A stretch of DNA of 48,916 bases from Colwelliaceae bacterium (GCA_023954655.1 JAGSHH010000003.1:1-48916), one strand, 5' to 3'; positions 18,931 through 29,793 are shown, numbered from the stretch's first letter. Numbers and translations: made by a program. Notes: a model not told the origin generated them from the letters alone.

Positions 18931-19992
18931 ATGCTGGGTCAAATGACAGCACCAAAAAACTTATGTTTATTACGTTTATCGGCCATTGGCGATGTTTGTC
19001 ATGCTGTTGCTATGGTACAACAAATTCAAGCTCAATACCCAAATACCCAAATTACTTGGGTGATCGGTAAAATTGAGGCGTCTTTATTAAAGGGTTTACC
19101 CGGTGTTGAGTTTGTCATTTTTGATAAAAAAGCAGGTTTACAAGGTTACCTTGATTTACGACGCAAAATAAAAGGCCATAAATTTGATGTCTTATTACAT
19201 ATGCAAATTGCGTTAAGGGCCAGTTTAGCGAGTTTGTGTATTCCAGCCAAAATAAAAATAGGTTTTGATCGCTTTCGTGCAAAAGAAGGGCAGTGGTTAT
19301 TCACCAATAAAAAGATTGAACCACAAAAAAATCCTCATGTACTTGATGGTTTTTTAGGATTTGCTCAAGCTTTGGGTATAACAACTCAAGCTCCTTCGTG
19401 GAATATGGAAATAACCGATGAAGATCAATTATGGGCAAGTCAAAAAGTGGCATCGGGAAAACCGATTGCTGTAATCTCTCCTGCGGCAAGTAAGGCAGAA
19501 CGTAATTGGCATAGTGAAGGCTATGCAAAAGTAGCTGATCATTTGATTGAACGTGGTTTTTATGTGGTAATTTGTGGAGGCCCCACAACTGCTGAAAAGT
19601 TACTCGCTGAAGAAATAAATAGCCTCTGCCAACATACAGTTAAAAATTTAGTTGGTGAAACTTCATTAAAGCAACTTTTAGCCGTGTTGAAATTAGCACA
19701 CTTAGTCATCGCACCTGATACTGGCCCTGCTCATATGGCAACCACTGTAGGAACACCGGTTATTGGCTTGTATGCTCATTCTAATCCTCATCGAACGGGT
19801 CCATATAATTCACAACAATATGTAGTGAGTTGTTATCAGAGTGCAGTACAACAGCAATACAAAGTACCTTTGTCAAAGTTACCATGGGGAACTCGTGCAA
19901 AAGGTAAAGGCTTAATGAATGCAATTACGGTGACACAAGTGACGGATAAAATACGACAAATTATCGCTGATCATTATCCTGAAATGGAATAA
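18931..19992 (+). CDS. Glycosyltransferase family 9 (LPS heptosyltransferase-like)
   Basis: NLCLLRLSAIGDVCHAVAMVQQIQAQYP; VIAPDTGPAHMATTVGTPVIGLYAHSNPHRTGP. Confidence 0.9.
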   Translation: MLGQMTAPKNLCLLRLSAIGDVCHAVAMVQQIQAQYPNTQITWVIGKIEASLLKGLPGVEFVIFDKKAGLQGYLDLRRKIKGHKFDVLLHMQIALRASLASLCIPAKIKIGFDRFRAKEGQWLFTNKKIEPQKNPHVLDGFLGFAQALGITTQAPSWNMEITDEDQLWASQKVASGKPIAVISPAASKAERNWHSEGYAKVADHLIERGFYVVICGGPTTAEKLLAEEINSLCQHTVKNLVGETSLKQLLAVLKLAHLVIAPDTGPAHMATTVGTPVIGLYAHSNPHRTGPYNSQQYVVSCYQSAVQQQYKVPLSKLPWGTRAKGKGLMNAITVTQVTDKIRQIIADHYPEME

Positions 19993-20096
19993 TAGAGCTT
20001 TTAGTCTCTATCGATAAAATTATCGATAAAACTATGATGTACATAGATAAGTCTGTCAGGTAATATCTTTTTAGTCTAACTAAAAGAGTTTATGTG

Positions 20097-21116
20097 ATGT
20101 CTAAAGCTACATCATTTGATATTGCCTATCAGGCTGGAGTTTCACAATCAACCGTTTCACGTGCACTACGTAATAGTCCGCTAGTGAATGAAGAAACACG
20201 TTTGAAAGTTCAAGCTATTGCGCAAGAGCTTAATTATAAAGTTGATAAAAATGCTAGTAACCTTCGAACTCAACAAAGTGACACTATTGCTTTGCTATTA
20301 TTTGAAGATCCTACCAATGATGACTCCTTAATCAATCCGTTTTTTTTATCAATGCTTGGCAGTATTACCCGTGCATGTTCAAAAAAAGGGTATGATTTAC
20401 TCGTTTCTTTCCAGCAACTTAGTGATGATTGGCATGCTGATTATGAAGACAGTAAAAAAGCAGATGGTTTAATTTTATTAGGCTACGGTGACTTTGTTGA
20501 TTACGAAGAAAAGCTTCATCAATTGAGCGAGCAAAATACCCACTTTATTCGTTGGGGTGCTAATGTTGATGATGACAATATTATTTCCGTTGGTTGTGAT
20601 AATTTCCATGGCGGTTATCAAGTAACAGAGCATGTTATTAAAAATGGTCGGGAAAAATTTGCTTTTCTTGGGGATGCCTCAAGCCACTCTCCTGAATTTC
20701 TTGAGCGATACAATGGTCATTGTAAAGCATTAACCGATAATAAGTTGTCTGTCATCAGTGAACTACAGGTTGATACGACTTTCAATGAAGAGTCAGGTTA
20801 TCAAGCTGCTTGTCAATTAATAGAAAAAAACATTTCTTTTGATGCTATTTTTTGTGCCAGCGATCTAATTGCTATTGGCGCAATGCGTGCACTACAAGAG
20901 CATAATATTAAAATACCTGAACAAGTGGCTGTGGTTGGTTTTGATGATATTGCCGTCGCAAGTTTTACTATTCCTGCGTTAACCACAGCAAAACAAGATA
21001 CGACATTAGCAGGTGAGCTATTAGTCGATAATTTAATCGCATTAATCAAAGGTGAGCCCGCTGGAACTACGTTAATGCCAACTACGCTTATTGTTCGTAA
21101 ATCCTGCGGTAGTTAA
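20097..21116 (+). CDS. LacI-family transcriptional regulator, probable maltodextrin/starch regulator
   Basis: HTH SFDIAYQAGVSQSTVSRALRNSPLVNEETRLKVQAIAQELNYKVDKNA; divergent/convergent context with alpha-glucan genes. ATG 20097 preferred over GTG 20094. Confidence 0.9.
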   Translation: MSKATSFDIAYQAGVSQSTVSRALRNSPLVNEETRLKVQAIAQELNYKVDKNASNLRTQQSDTIALLLFEDPTNDDSLINPFFLSMLGSITRACSKKGYDLLVSFQQLSDDWHADYEDSKKADGLILLGYGDFVDYEEKLHQLSEQNTHFIRWGANVDDDNIISVGCDNFHGGYQVTEHVIKNGREKFAFLGDASSHSPEFLERYNGHCKALTDNKLSVISELQVDTTFNEESGYQAACQLIEKNISFDAIFCASDLIAIGAMRALQEHNIKIPEQVAVVGFDDIAVASFTIPALTTAKQDTTLAGELLVDNLIALIKGEPAGTTLMPTTLIVRKSCGS

Positions 21117-21141
21117 AATTTTATTGAAATAATCCAATAAA

Positions 21142-21173
21142 AAAGCCATATAAAATGATGTTTATATGGCTTT
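21142..21173. terminator. Bidirectional hairpin terminator between lacI and MFS gene
   Basis: AAAGCCATATAAA-ATGATG-TTTATATGGCTTT between convergent genes. Confidence 0.75.
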
Positions 21174-21205
21174 AAAATTGTAGAAATATTTACTTTATTA
21201 GAGGG

Positions 21206-22684
21206 TTAAACTGTTACCGCATCTGTTTGATGTGAATTTACACCATCTTTTACAAAGTAAACGGATACCGCCGCAAGTAACATTGAAGCACCTGCCATCA
21301 TTAAAATATAGATCGCTTGATTATCAAATACTGCGGTTAAAATCCAACCGGCGAATATGCCTGAGATAATTTGTGGTGCTGCAATGGTAAAGTTAAATAT
21401 CCCCATATAAACGCCTGTTTGTTTAATTGGAATACTGCCAGCTAGAATGGCGTAAGGCATCGCTAATATAGCTGCCCAAGCAATACCAACACCAATCATA
21501 GGAATAAATAAACTGACAGCACCTTGAGGTACGTCAATTTGGGTAATATATAAATTCACGGTAGTTAATGTTGAATCTTGCAAGAAGAAGATACTTAAAT
21601 AGCCTAAACCACCTGCGATCAAAGACAATGAGTAAGTTAGTTTCCGACCAAATTTTTTCGCTATTTTAGCTAGAAATATTGAAAATACTGCTGCAAAAAG
21701 TGAATAAGCAGCAAAGATAATGCCTACCCAATCACCAGCTGTACCTTTAGCTGCAGCTATATGAGCAGGAACTTCTGCAATGCTTGCTAAGTAATCAGGA
21801 TCAAACCATTTAGCCTCTACTCCCCAAATATGTTGAGCAATTGCTGGCATGGTATAAACCCACATAATGAACAAAGCAAACCAAGAGAAAAACTGTACAA
21901 AAGCAAGTTGTTTCATGGTTTTAGGCATTGATTTCATTAATCCCCAAAACTCAGCCAATTTAACTAAAATTGAACGCTCTTCAGGCACTGCATCAAGCGG
22001 TGCTAAACCATGTTCTCCAGGGGCGTATTCTTTTGTTTTAAATACGGTCCACAATACTGAGCCAAACATTACACTGGCACCAATATAAAAAGCCCAGATA
22101 ACTGATGGGGCAACATCGCCTGTTTGGGCAGTGTTTTCTAAACCTATTACGTTAGTTAAAACAAAAGGGAGAATTGAACCACATACTGCGCCAATGTTTA
22201 TCAAAAATGACTGAATTGAATAACCAAGGGTTCGTTGGTCATCGGGTACCATATCTGAGACTAATGCACGGAAAGGTTGAAAGGCGACATTAAAAGAAGC
22301 ATCCATAACCGCTAGCATCATCGCGCCAAAAAATAGCGGGGTAATAAAACTTGCTAGTGTGGCGGAATTTGGCATTAACAACATACCAATTGCTGCTGCT
22401 GCGCCACCTAATAATATATAAGGTCCACGGCGACCGAAGCGATTCCATGTTCTATCGGAAGCTGAACCCACAATAGGTTGTATTAATAGCCCCATTATAG
22501 GAGCAACTAACCAGAATAATGAAAGTGAGTGTAAGTCGGCTCCTAAATCAGAAAGGATCCTACTTGCATTGGCATTTTGCAAAGCAAAGCCGAACTGCAC
22601 CCCTAAAAAACCAAAGCTGATGTTCCAAATTTGCCAAAAATTAAGCTTTGGCTTGTGTTGTGCTGGTACGGCTGTTGTTGTCAT
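21206..22684 (-). CDS. MFS sugar transporter (MalT/sucrose-transporter-like, maltodextrin import)
   Basis: ~12 TM; NISFGFLGVQFGFALQNANASRILSDLGAD...IVGSASDRTWNRFGRRGPYIL; next to GH97. Confidence 0.88.
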   Translation of the reverse strand: MTTTAVPAQHKPKLNFWQIWNISFGFLGVQFGFALQNANASRILSDLGADLHSLSLFWLVAPIMGLLIQPIVGSASDRTWNRFGRRGPYILLGGAAAAIGMLLMPNSATLASFITPLFFGAMMLAVMDASFNVAFQPFRALVSDMVPDDQRTLGYSIQSFLINIGAVCGSILPFVLTNVIGLENTAQTGDVAPSVIWAFYIGASVMFGSVLWTVFKTKEYAPGEHGLAPLDAVPEERSILVKLAEFWGLMKSMPKTMKQLAFVQFFSWFALFIMWVYTMPAIAQHIWGVEAKWFDPDYLASIAEVPAHIAAAKGTAGDWVGIIFAAYSLFAAVFSIFLAKIAKKFGRKLTYSLSLIAGGLGYLSIFFLQDSTLTTVNLYITQIDVPQGAVSLFIPMIGVGIAWAAILAMPYAILAGSIPIKQTGVYMGIFNFTIAAPQIISGIFAGWILTAVFDNQAIYILMMAGASMLLAAVSVYFVKDGVNSHQTDAVTV

Positions 22685-22721
22685 TATTCTTACCTATGTT
22701 TTTTATTAAACCAAGCTCAAT

Positions 22722-24758
22722 TTAATCAAGTGCTTTAAATCGAATTGCAGCGCCACCGCTGGTTGCTAACGGTAATGTTAATGTATCTGATGAATTAACA
22801 TTTTTTTGCTCGATAATCATATCGTATGGGTTATCAATCCAATTTGCTTTTTTACCATCACGGTAAATTTGTGCTTGATAACGCTTTGATTTATCTAAAA
22901 AGTCTAATGAGATACTTACGTCACGAGCTTCTTCATTAGTTAATGCACCTAAAAACCAATCACTACCATCGCGCTCTTGTCGAGCAAAAGCAACGTATTT
23001 TCCTACTTCACCTGCAATTGCCTTACTTTCTTGCCAGTCAGTTGGTACATCACGAATAAACTGAAAAGCAGGTAAGTTTGCTTCATAGTTTCTTGGTAAA
23101 TCAGATGCCATTTGAATTGGGCTATAAATAACAACATATAAAGCAAGTTGCTTTGCCAGTGTTGTTTGCGGACGATCAGTATTTGCACCTAATCCCTTAA
23201 AACCCATGTCAAAAGTACCTGGAGTAAAATCCATAGGACCAGATAACATACGTGTGAAAGGTAAAATAGCTGCATGTTCAGGTGGATTTGGTGGTGAACC
23301 CCAAGCGTTATATTCTTGACCACGTGCCCCTTCTCGCGCTATCCAATTTGGATAAGTGCGGCGTAAACCTGTGTCTTTAATAGGTTCATGTGTGTTGATG
23401 CTAATGTTGTATTTTGCTGCTTCTTTGATGTTGTGAAGATACTCGTTCGCCATGAATTGTCCATCGTGCCACTCAAATCGAACAATGCCGTTTTCATCAA
23501 TTCGTTTGATTTTTCCACCATCAGCTACATAGCCAGTTTTTACTTGGCGTACACCATGTTTTTGATAAAGAGAAAAAGCATCAGTCATTTGATTACGATA
23601 GTTTGTCACATTGCCAGAAGTTTCATGGTGACCAATTAAACGTACACCTTTTGAATGGCCATGTTCAGAGATTGCGTTGATATCAAAATCGTCATAAGCT
23701 TTAGAAAAGTTGAAAACATCACCGTTGTTGTACCAATCACCATCCCAACCAATATTCCAACCTTCTACGAGAACACCATCAAAACCATATTTAGCAGCAA
23801 AATCCATATAACGTTTTGTTTCACTGGTTGTTGCGCCGTGTTTATCTCCGCTACCCCAAGTGGTTTCAGCAATATGCATACCCCACCAAATGCCTACGTA
23901 TTTACCTGGCTCAATCCAAGAGGTGTCTTCTAATTTACTCGGCTCATTAAGATTCAAGATCAGATCAGAATTTAGTAACCCAACAGCATCTTCACTAATT
24001 TGAATGGTTCGCCAAGGAGTTGTGAAATTAGCTTTTTTCTTCACTAACGTGCCATCTGACCAAGGTGTTAAATCTGCTTTTAATACCCCGCCGCGCATTT
24101 GTTGTAAGGTCATGCCGGCGTAATCAACTAAGGCAGCTTCATGAATACTGATATGAGCACCGTTACCTAATTTGAATGTGAAAGGCGTATGCACCCTATC
24201 AATTTCAGTAAATTTAGTGGTGTTATAGATGTACTCATAACGATTCCAACCCCGAGATGGGATCCACCAAGCGGTAGAATTACTGGCATCTTTTATTGCA
24301 AATTCAGTCATTTCATTGGTGATTTCTATATCGCCATTAAGACCTTTTTGCTTTGGCACTTCGTATCTAAAGCCAATTCCATCGTTAAATACTCGAAATT
24401 TCACATTGAAAGTGTTGGCACTTTCACGGTCGATAGAGAAGGTAACCATTAGCTCGTTATGATTATCTCTTACATTTTTTCTTTCACCCCAAGGTTGTTG
24501 CCAAGTACTATCATTACTTGATTTAGATGATGTTTTAATCGTGAAGCCATCGCCAAGTTCAGCTGCTTTTTTAAAGCGCAAACCTAATCGAGATTTATCG
24601 ATAGCAGTTTCGTTATTTAGCAGTACGCTGTAATTTGGTAGCTCATCATCATTGACAGTAAGGACTATTTTACCATCTGGTGAGCTAACTGAAATCGACT
24701 GAGCGAATAAAAGTGGTGATATCAAACATGTTGTTAGAGCCAACAATATTTTTTTCAT
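22722..24758 (-). CDS. GH97 alpha-glucosidase (SusB-like), exported
   Basis: Signal peptide MKKILLALTTCLISPLLFAQ; INTHEPIKDTGLRRTYPNWIAREGARGQEYNAW...LPFTRMLSGPMDFTPG. Confidence 0.93.
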   Translation of the reverse strand: MKKILLALTTCLISPLLFAQSISVSSPDGKIVLTVNDDELPNYSVLLNNETAIDKSRLGLRFKKAAELGDGFTIKTSSKSSNDSTWQQPWGERKNVRDNHNELMVTFSIDRESANTFNVKFRVFNDGIGFRYEVPKQKGLNGDIEITNEMTEFAIKDASNSTAWWIPSRGWNRYEYIYNTTKFTEIDRVHTPFTFKLGNGAHISIHEAALVDYAGMTLQQMRGGVLKADLTPWSDGTLVKKKANFTTPWRTIQISEDAVGLLNSDLILNLNEPSKLEDTSWIEPGKYVGIWWGMHIAETTWGSGDKHGATTSETKRYMDFAAKYGFDGVLVEGWNIGWDGDWYNNGDVFNFSKAYDDFDINAISEHGHSKGVRLIGHHETSGNVTNYRNQMTDAFSLYQKHGVRQVKTGYVADGGKIKRIDENGIVRFEWHDGQFMANEYLHNIKEAAKYNISINTHEPIKDTGLRRTYPNWIAREGARGQEYNAWGSPPNPPEHAAILPFTRMLSGPMDFTPGTFDMGFKGLGANTDRPQTTLAKQLALYVVIYSPIQMASDLPRNYEANLPAFQFIRDVPTDWQESKAIAGEVGKYVAFARQERDGSDWFLGALTNEEARDVSISLDFLDKSKRYQAQIYRDGKKANWIDNPYDMIIEQKNVNSSDTLTLPLATSGGAAIRFKALD

Positions 24759-24826
24759 AATTGTTCCTGAGGGTATTATTTATCTCTTTTACCAGCATAA
24801 AAGGAGCGGCGTTAAATTGCAGCTAC

Positions 24827-24842
24827 TTGCATACGTATTCAA
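24827..24842 (-). promoter_or_regulatory. LacI-type operator upstream of GH97
   Basis: + strand TTGCATACGTATTCAA (reads TTGAATACGTATGCAA in gene direction). Confidence 0.75.
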
Positions 24843-24895
24843 CTCATGCATTTGCAACTATTCGTCACATAATTGCTTGCATCATTTTCATATTT

Positions 24896-26764
24896 TTAGT
24901 TTAAGTGCCAAATACTAACGCTCTTTCCACTAATAGAAATAGGTTTTGCTAAGCTAAACTCTTTACCTGTTATTACGTCTTTTGCTGTTTGTTTTTGCTG
25001 TATTAGTTCGGCGTATTGTTTAGTGTTAAGAGATGTTGATTGTTCGTTTTTATTCATCACTACCATAATCGTTTCATCTTGATAAGTTCTGAAATACACA
25101 TACACGCCGTCTTTTGGTGCGAAATGAATTAACTTGCCATGATGTATTGCTTTGGCATTTTTACGCCATTGTAATAATGATTTTATATAAGCTTGTGCTT
25201 CGAGTTGTTTTGACGATAATCCTTTTCCAGTGAAACCATTGCTTTTATCGTCAGTCCAACCACCTGGGAAGTCTGTTCGAATAATACCATGATCAGTCGT
25301 ATCTGGATTTGCTAACAATACTTCTGTGCCATAAAAAACTTGTGGTATGCCTCGCGTTGTAAATAAATAAGCCATAGCCATTTTATACAAAGAAAAATCT
25401 TCATTTAATTGGGTGTAAATACGGCTCATGTCATGATTATCCGTGAAGGTAACTAAATTGTATGGATCTGCATATTGAAAATCATTAGCCAGTGCCTGAT
25501 AAAGCTGGTTTAAGCCTGTATTCCAATTTTCTTTATTTATTAATCCTGCAATTATTGCTTCTTGAAGTGGGAAGTCCATCAAACTGGGTAAATAGGATTG
25601 ATAGTTGTCATGCGTTTTTTTACCGCGTTGCCAATATGAAACTATCGCAGGGTTGGTTGCCCATTCTTCACCAACAATATTAATATTGGGGAATTCGGTG
25701 GTAATGCGTTTTGTCCATGCCGTTAAAAAGTCTTTATCTGAATAAGAGTAAGTATCTACACGCAGGCCAGATAAATTAGCATATTCAATCCACCACAGGG
25801 TATTCTGAATTAAGTAATTACTTACAAAAGTATTCTTTTGATTCAAATCTGGCATTGTTGGAACAAACCAGCCATCAGAGAAAATATTTTTATCTTTGTT
25901 TGTGGCATGTGGATCATGCAAACTTTCACGACGGTGCTGCGTTCCTGTAAATGAATTATTTTGGTAGTTTAGCCAATCATTGGTGGGTAAATCATTCATC
26001 CACCAGTGATTTGAACCTATGTGATTTAATACCACATCTTTAATAATGCCAATATCATAGTCTTTTGCTTTTATAGATAAATCACGATATAGCTTATTAG
26101 AGCCAAAACGAGGATCTATTTGATAAAAGTCTGTAGATGAATAGCCATGGTATGAATGGTCTGCCATATCATTTTCTACCATTGGCATTGTCCATATTTG
26201 AGTAAAACCCATACCTTGCAAGTAATCTAATTGATCAATAATACCTTGAATGTCTCCACCATGACGCCCACCTTTTTTAGACCTGTCATGCTTCTCTTTA
26301 AGTAAAGTATTACTATCATTTTTACTATCACCGTTAGCAAACCGGTCTGTTGTTATCAAATATATTACGTCTTTAGCACTGTAAGAAGTATTTGCTGAAG
26401 AATCCTTATTACGTTCATTGATTGAATATTGATGAGTGAATACCTTGGTATTCCCTTTATAAAAATCTATTGCGTAATTTCCTGCTTTAAGGTTGCTACC
26501 TAGTTGTAAATCAATAAATAAGTAGTTTTCACTTTTCACTTTATTGATTTTTAATATGTTGATATCTGCATGAGAAATTTTTGGTGTTAATTCACTAATG
26601 TTTTTGCCATGCACCATTAATTGCAGCTTATTTGACTGCATGTTATTCCACCAAGAAAGTGGCTCTAAATGATCAATTTTATAGTCAGTAGCATAAGCAT
26701 TACCGACAAACATTAACGGGATAAATATCCATTTGTTAAATGATAATATTGTTTTGTAGTTCAC
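24896..26764 (-). CDS. GH13 neopullulanase/cyclomaltodextrinase-like amylase, exported
   Basis: N-terminal domain LEPLSWWNNMQSNKLQLMVHG; GH13 motifs DVVLNHIG, GLRVDTYSY, VGEEW, FTDNHD. GTG at 26764 (VNYKTILSFNKWIFIPLMFVGNAYA signal peptide) preferred over the track start at 26887, which overlaps the upstream gene by ~95 nt. Confidence 0.9.
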   Translation of the reverse strand: MNYKTILSFNKWIFIPLMFVGNAYATDYKIDHLEPLSWWNNMQSNKLQLMVHGKNISELTPKISHADINILKINKVKSENYLFIDLQLGSNLKAGNYAIDFYKGNTKVFTHQYSINERNKDSSANTSYSAKDVIYLITTDRFANGDSKNDSNTLLKEKHDRSKKGGRHGGDIQGIIDQLDYLQGMGFTQIWTMPMVENDMADHSYHGYSSTDFYQIDPRFGSNKLYRDLSIKAKDYDIGIIKDVVLNHIGSNHWWMNDLPTNDWLNYQNNSFTGTQHRRESLHDPHATNKDKNIFSDGWFVPTMPDLNQKNTFVSNYLIQNTLWWIEYANLSGLRVDTYSYSDKDFLTAWTKRITTEFPNINIVGEEWATNPAIVSYWQRGKKTHDNYQSYLPSLMDFPLQEAIIAGLINKENWNTGLNQLYQALANDFQYADPYNLVTFTDNHDMSRIYTQLNEDFSLYKMAMAYLFTTRGIPQVFYGTEVLLANPDTTDHGIIRTDFPGGWTDDKSNGFTGKGLSSKQLEAQAYIKSLLQWRKNAKAIHHGKLIHFAPKDGVYVYFRTYQDETIMVVMNKNEQSTSLNTKQYAELIQQKQTAKDVITGKEFSLAKPISISGKSVSIWHLN

Positions 26765-26792
26765 GAGAGGTGTGTCCTTTTTATCTATTTTA

Positions 26793-29573
26793 TTATTTAT
26801 GTTCAATGAAAATGGCGGTAGTGAGCGCGGGTAAAGTAAATAAACCATTTTCGTTACGACTTCCTTTAACACGAGAGTCGATGCCATCTTTAAGTACAGG
26901 ATGTAATTGATATTTATTAAAATCCCTTAATGTAAACGACTGTGAATTTTCAGCGGTATTAAAGAAAATAAGTTGTGAAGGGGTTTGCTCATCGCCTTTA
27001 ATTGACATAACAAACAACCCTAGTTGTTGATTTTTTCCCGTGTTATGAAATTTCACTTTTTCAATAATTTCATCAGCTGTTGATAATCTAAATAATGGAG
27101 AAGACATGCGAATTTTTATTAAATCGAGAAATGCGTCAGCGCTGTAAGCGATATCTTTTGGACTCACAATATCTCTGCCTTCATTATTTGCTAAAACTTC
27201 GTTGATTATTTGCCAATTGGCTTCATCTTTATCTGCTGGCGGCAGTCCAATATCATAATTGTTAGATTGTTTGCTAAAGTCGACTTGATTAAACCAGTCG
27301 CCATAGTCATAAGAGTCGCGAAGAAAGCCTTTTGAGCGTAATAATTCAGAGCCCATATGGATAAAAGGAATGCCTTGAGAAAATATTGCAAACGCTAAAC
27401 TTTGTATCTGCATTCTTACTCTATCGTGGGTTGAAACGTGATAAGCAATACGGTATTGATTATTGTCCCATAATGACTGGTTATCATGTTTAGAAACATA
27501 GTTGATAGTATCTGCAGGATCGAGTGCATAGCCTGCAGGTTGATCGCCATAACCAATTTCTTTTCCTAAACGCTGCTCGCCATTAAAGGTTTGTAATGGA
27601 AAATTAGCTAAGTTGCCGGTTAAACCAATGCGTAGTTGATCTGCCATGGTGAAATAGTTAGTTAAATCACTATTTTGTAATTCGTTAGGAATAGTCGCTA
27701 AACCATTGCCTATGCCTTGGCTTTTACGAATTGATGAACCGGCAGCAGTAAATGCTCCACCCCTTACAGAATCTCGCAATCTATCGGTAAATGTTCCAAT
27801 TTCTGTACCGCTTAGTTCTAATTGACTGGCTTGTATAAAGCGTTGATTATTAGCAACTTCGCCAAAATTCCACCCTTCACCATAAAAGTAATTATCAGGA
27901 TCTATCGTTTGAACAGCTGCTCTTGCTTTTAACATGGCTGCTTTGGGTTGATGAGCCATTAGATCAAAGCGAAAACCATCAATTTTATAATCTTTTGTCC
28001 ACACTAATAACGAGTCAGTCATTAGCTTTTCCATCATTGCACGCTCTGTTGCGGTATTGTCACAGCAGGTTGATTGAGCAATTGCACCTGTGAAAGGATC
28101 TAGCCTGTGATAATAGTTGGGTACAATTTTATCTAATACGGCGGTTGGCTCTAATCCTGCTTGATGAGTATGGTTGTAAACAACGTCCATAATGACCCGA
28201 AAGCCTAAGTTATGAAGATGTTGAACCATGGTTCTAAATTCTAGAATTCTGGCGCTACCCTCAGGATTAATTGCATAACTTCCTTCTGGAACTGTGTAAT
28301 GAAAAGGGTCATAACCCCAATTATAATTATCATATTCTCTCATAGCCGAAACGACTGCTTGTCGGCTTCCATCTTCCTTGGGAAGTTTTGAAATATGCTC
28401 TCGAATTGATATATCTTGGTTGGTATTATTTTCACAAAATACCGCTAAAGTTGTTATTCGACAGGCTTTACTAATAGGGTCGTTAATGTCGATGACTTGT
28501 TCGCTATCTTCATTGACTGTACCAATATCAAAGGTGGGTAATAGGTGAATACTATTAATTCCAGCTTCTTTTAATGCTTTAATGTGATTGATTCCATCAC
28601 TATTTTTTTCAGTAAAAGCGAGATATTTCCCTCTATTTTTTAGCGAAGCTAAAGAAGCATCATGAGCACTAAAATCTCTGATATGCGTTTCATAGAAAAT
28701 ATTATCTTCTGGATTATTTACCTTGTTATCTTTTTGTTCATCCCAGCCAGAAGGTAGAGTATTTTCATTATTCAAATCTATAATATGTGAATACTTACTA
28801 TTTGTAGATAAGCTTAAAGAATAAGGGTCTGTAACTGTTAAGGTTTCAACTTTTTGACTAGCAGGGTGATAAACTTCTATTTCATAACGATAAAACATAT
28901 CTTCGAAATTTCTACCTACTTGAGCTAGCCAAACACCAGTTTGGCTGTCTTCTTCCATAATAATTGAACTTGGTGATGAAGGTGTTTTATCTGGGTTAAA
29001 CAATAATACTTTGACTGATAAAGCCGTTGGAGCCCAAAGTTTAAATTGTACCGAGCCTTTTTTGATCGTTGCCCCAAAATCTGTAACTTCGTTAGCGTCA
29101 TTTTCTTGAACTGTATAGAGAGCATCAATGACATTAGCGCTTTGAACAAATGAGCTCTTAATTATTGACCTATTCGAATTTACTTCTAAAACTATTAATT
29201 GATTTTTGAGCAATGATTTAATTTTCTCACTGGGTAAATCTACAGAAAATGCGTGAAAACTTTTTAAATGTGGAAAATTTCCTGAAATTTCACTCGGCAA
29301 TTCAGTTTTTGTTAATGACAATGATTGAGGATTATTGTCTGACTCTTTATTGGAAATGTTGATTAATGAGTATTGATGATCTTTATTAAATTCAGGCAGG
29401 AGTATCAATTTAGGAGTAAGCCAGTGTGCAGAAAAATCACTGTTTAATGTTCTGATTTCAGCTAGAGAAAAGTCACTTTTGCTAACGACATTAATCGATT
29501 GCTCTTTCGTTGGCTTTTCGCAAGCACCTAATAATAGAGGTATTAACAAAAGGGCTATTTTTACGCTGCGCAT
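26793..29573 (-). CDS. Type I pullulanase lipoprotein (GH13)
   Basis: Lipobox LLLGAC; YNWGYDPFHYTVPEGSYA; DVVYNHTHQAG, GFRFDLMAH, YGEGW, SKHDNQSLWD. Confidence 0.93.
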   Translation of the reverse strand: MRSVKIALLLIPLLLGACEKPTKEQSINVVSKSDFSLAEIRTLNSDFSAHWLTPKLILLPEFNKDHQYSLINISNKESDNNPQSLSLTKTELPSEISGNFPHLKSFHAFSVDLPSEKIKSLLKNQLIVLEVNSNRSIIKSSFVQSANVIDALYTVQENDANEVTDFGATIKKGSVQFKLWAPTALSVKVLLFNPDKTPSSPSSIIMEEDSQTGVWLAQVGRNFEDMFYRYEIEVYHPASQKVETLTVTDPYSLSLSTNSKYSHIIDLNNENTLPSGWDEQKDNKVNNPEDNIFYETHIRDFSAHDASLASLKNRGKYLAFTEKNSDGINHIKALKEAGINSIHLLPTFDIGTVNEDSEQVIDINDPISKACRITTLAVFCENNTNQDISIREHISKLPKEDGSRQAVVSAMREYDNYNWGYDPFHYTVPEGSYAINPEGSARILEFRTMVQHLHNLGFRVIMDVVYNHTHQAGLEPTAVLDKIVPNYYHRLDPFTGAIAQSTCCDNTATERAMMEKLMTDSLLVWTKDYKIDGFRFDLMAHQPKAAMLKARAAVQTIDPDNYFYGEGWNFGEVANNQRFIQASQLELSGTEIGTFTDRLRDSVRGGAFTAAGSSIRKSQGIGNGLATIPNELQNSDLTNYFTMADQLRIGLTGNLANFPLQTFNGEQRLGKEIGYGDQPAGYALDPADTINYVSKHDNQSLWDNNQYRIAYHVSTHDRVRMQIQSLAFAIFSQGIPFIHMGSELLRSKGFLRDSYDYGDWFNQVDFSKQSNNYDIGLPPADKDEANWQIINEVLANNEGRDIVSPKDIAYSADAFLDLIKIRMSSPLFRLSTADEIIEKVKFHNTGKNQQLGLFVMSIKGDEQTPSQLIFFNTAENSQSFTLRDFNKYQLHPVLKDGIDSRVKGSRNENGLFTLPALTTAIFIEHK

Positions 29574-29656
29574 ATGACATTCCTGAAAATATTAAATTGA
29601 TAAACGATAAATAATTTACATGTTAAGCAAACACTTAAAAAGCTTGTTGATTAAAA

Positions 29657-29670
29657 TGCATACGTATTCA
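29657..29670 (-). promoter_or_regulatory. LacI-type operator upstream of pullulanase 1
   Basis: + strand TGCATACGTATTCA. Confidence 0.75.
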
Positions 29671-29730
29671 CTGTAATGAACTCTGATTACAGTCGAAATG
29701 TTAAAGGTATTTGAGGGAAGTTTTTTGAGT

Positions 29731-29768
29731 AAAAAAAGCGCTTAATGATAGATCAAAAAGCGCTTTTT
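29731..29768 (-). terminator. Hairpin terminator downstream of pullulanase 2
   Basis: AAAAAGCGC...GCGCTTTTT, with poly-A on the + strand equal to poly-U for the minus transcript. Confidence 0.7.
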
Positions 29769-29793
29769 AATATTTGATAAACTGAGTTTTATA

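Noticed and set aside
23003-24452. Multiple small ORFs overlapping GH97 on both strands
   Set aside because: All lie inside a strongly supported GH97 CDS; no domain or initiation signals.
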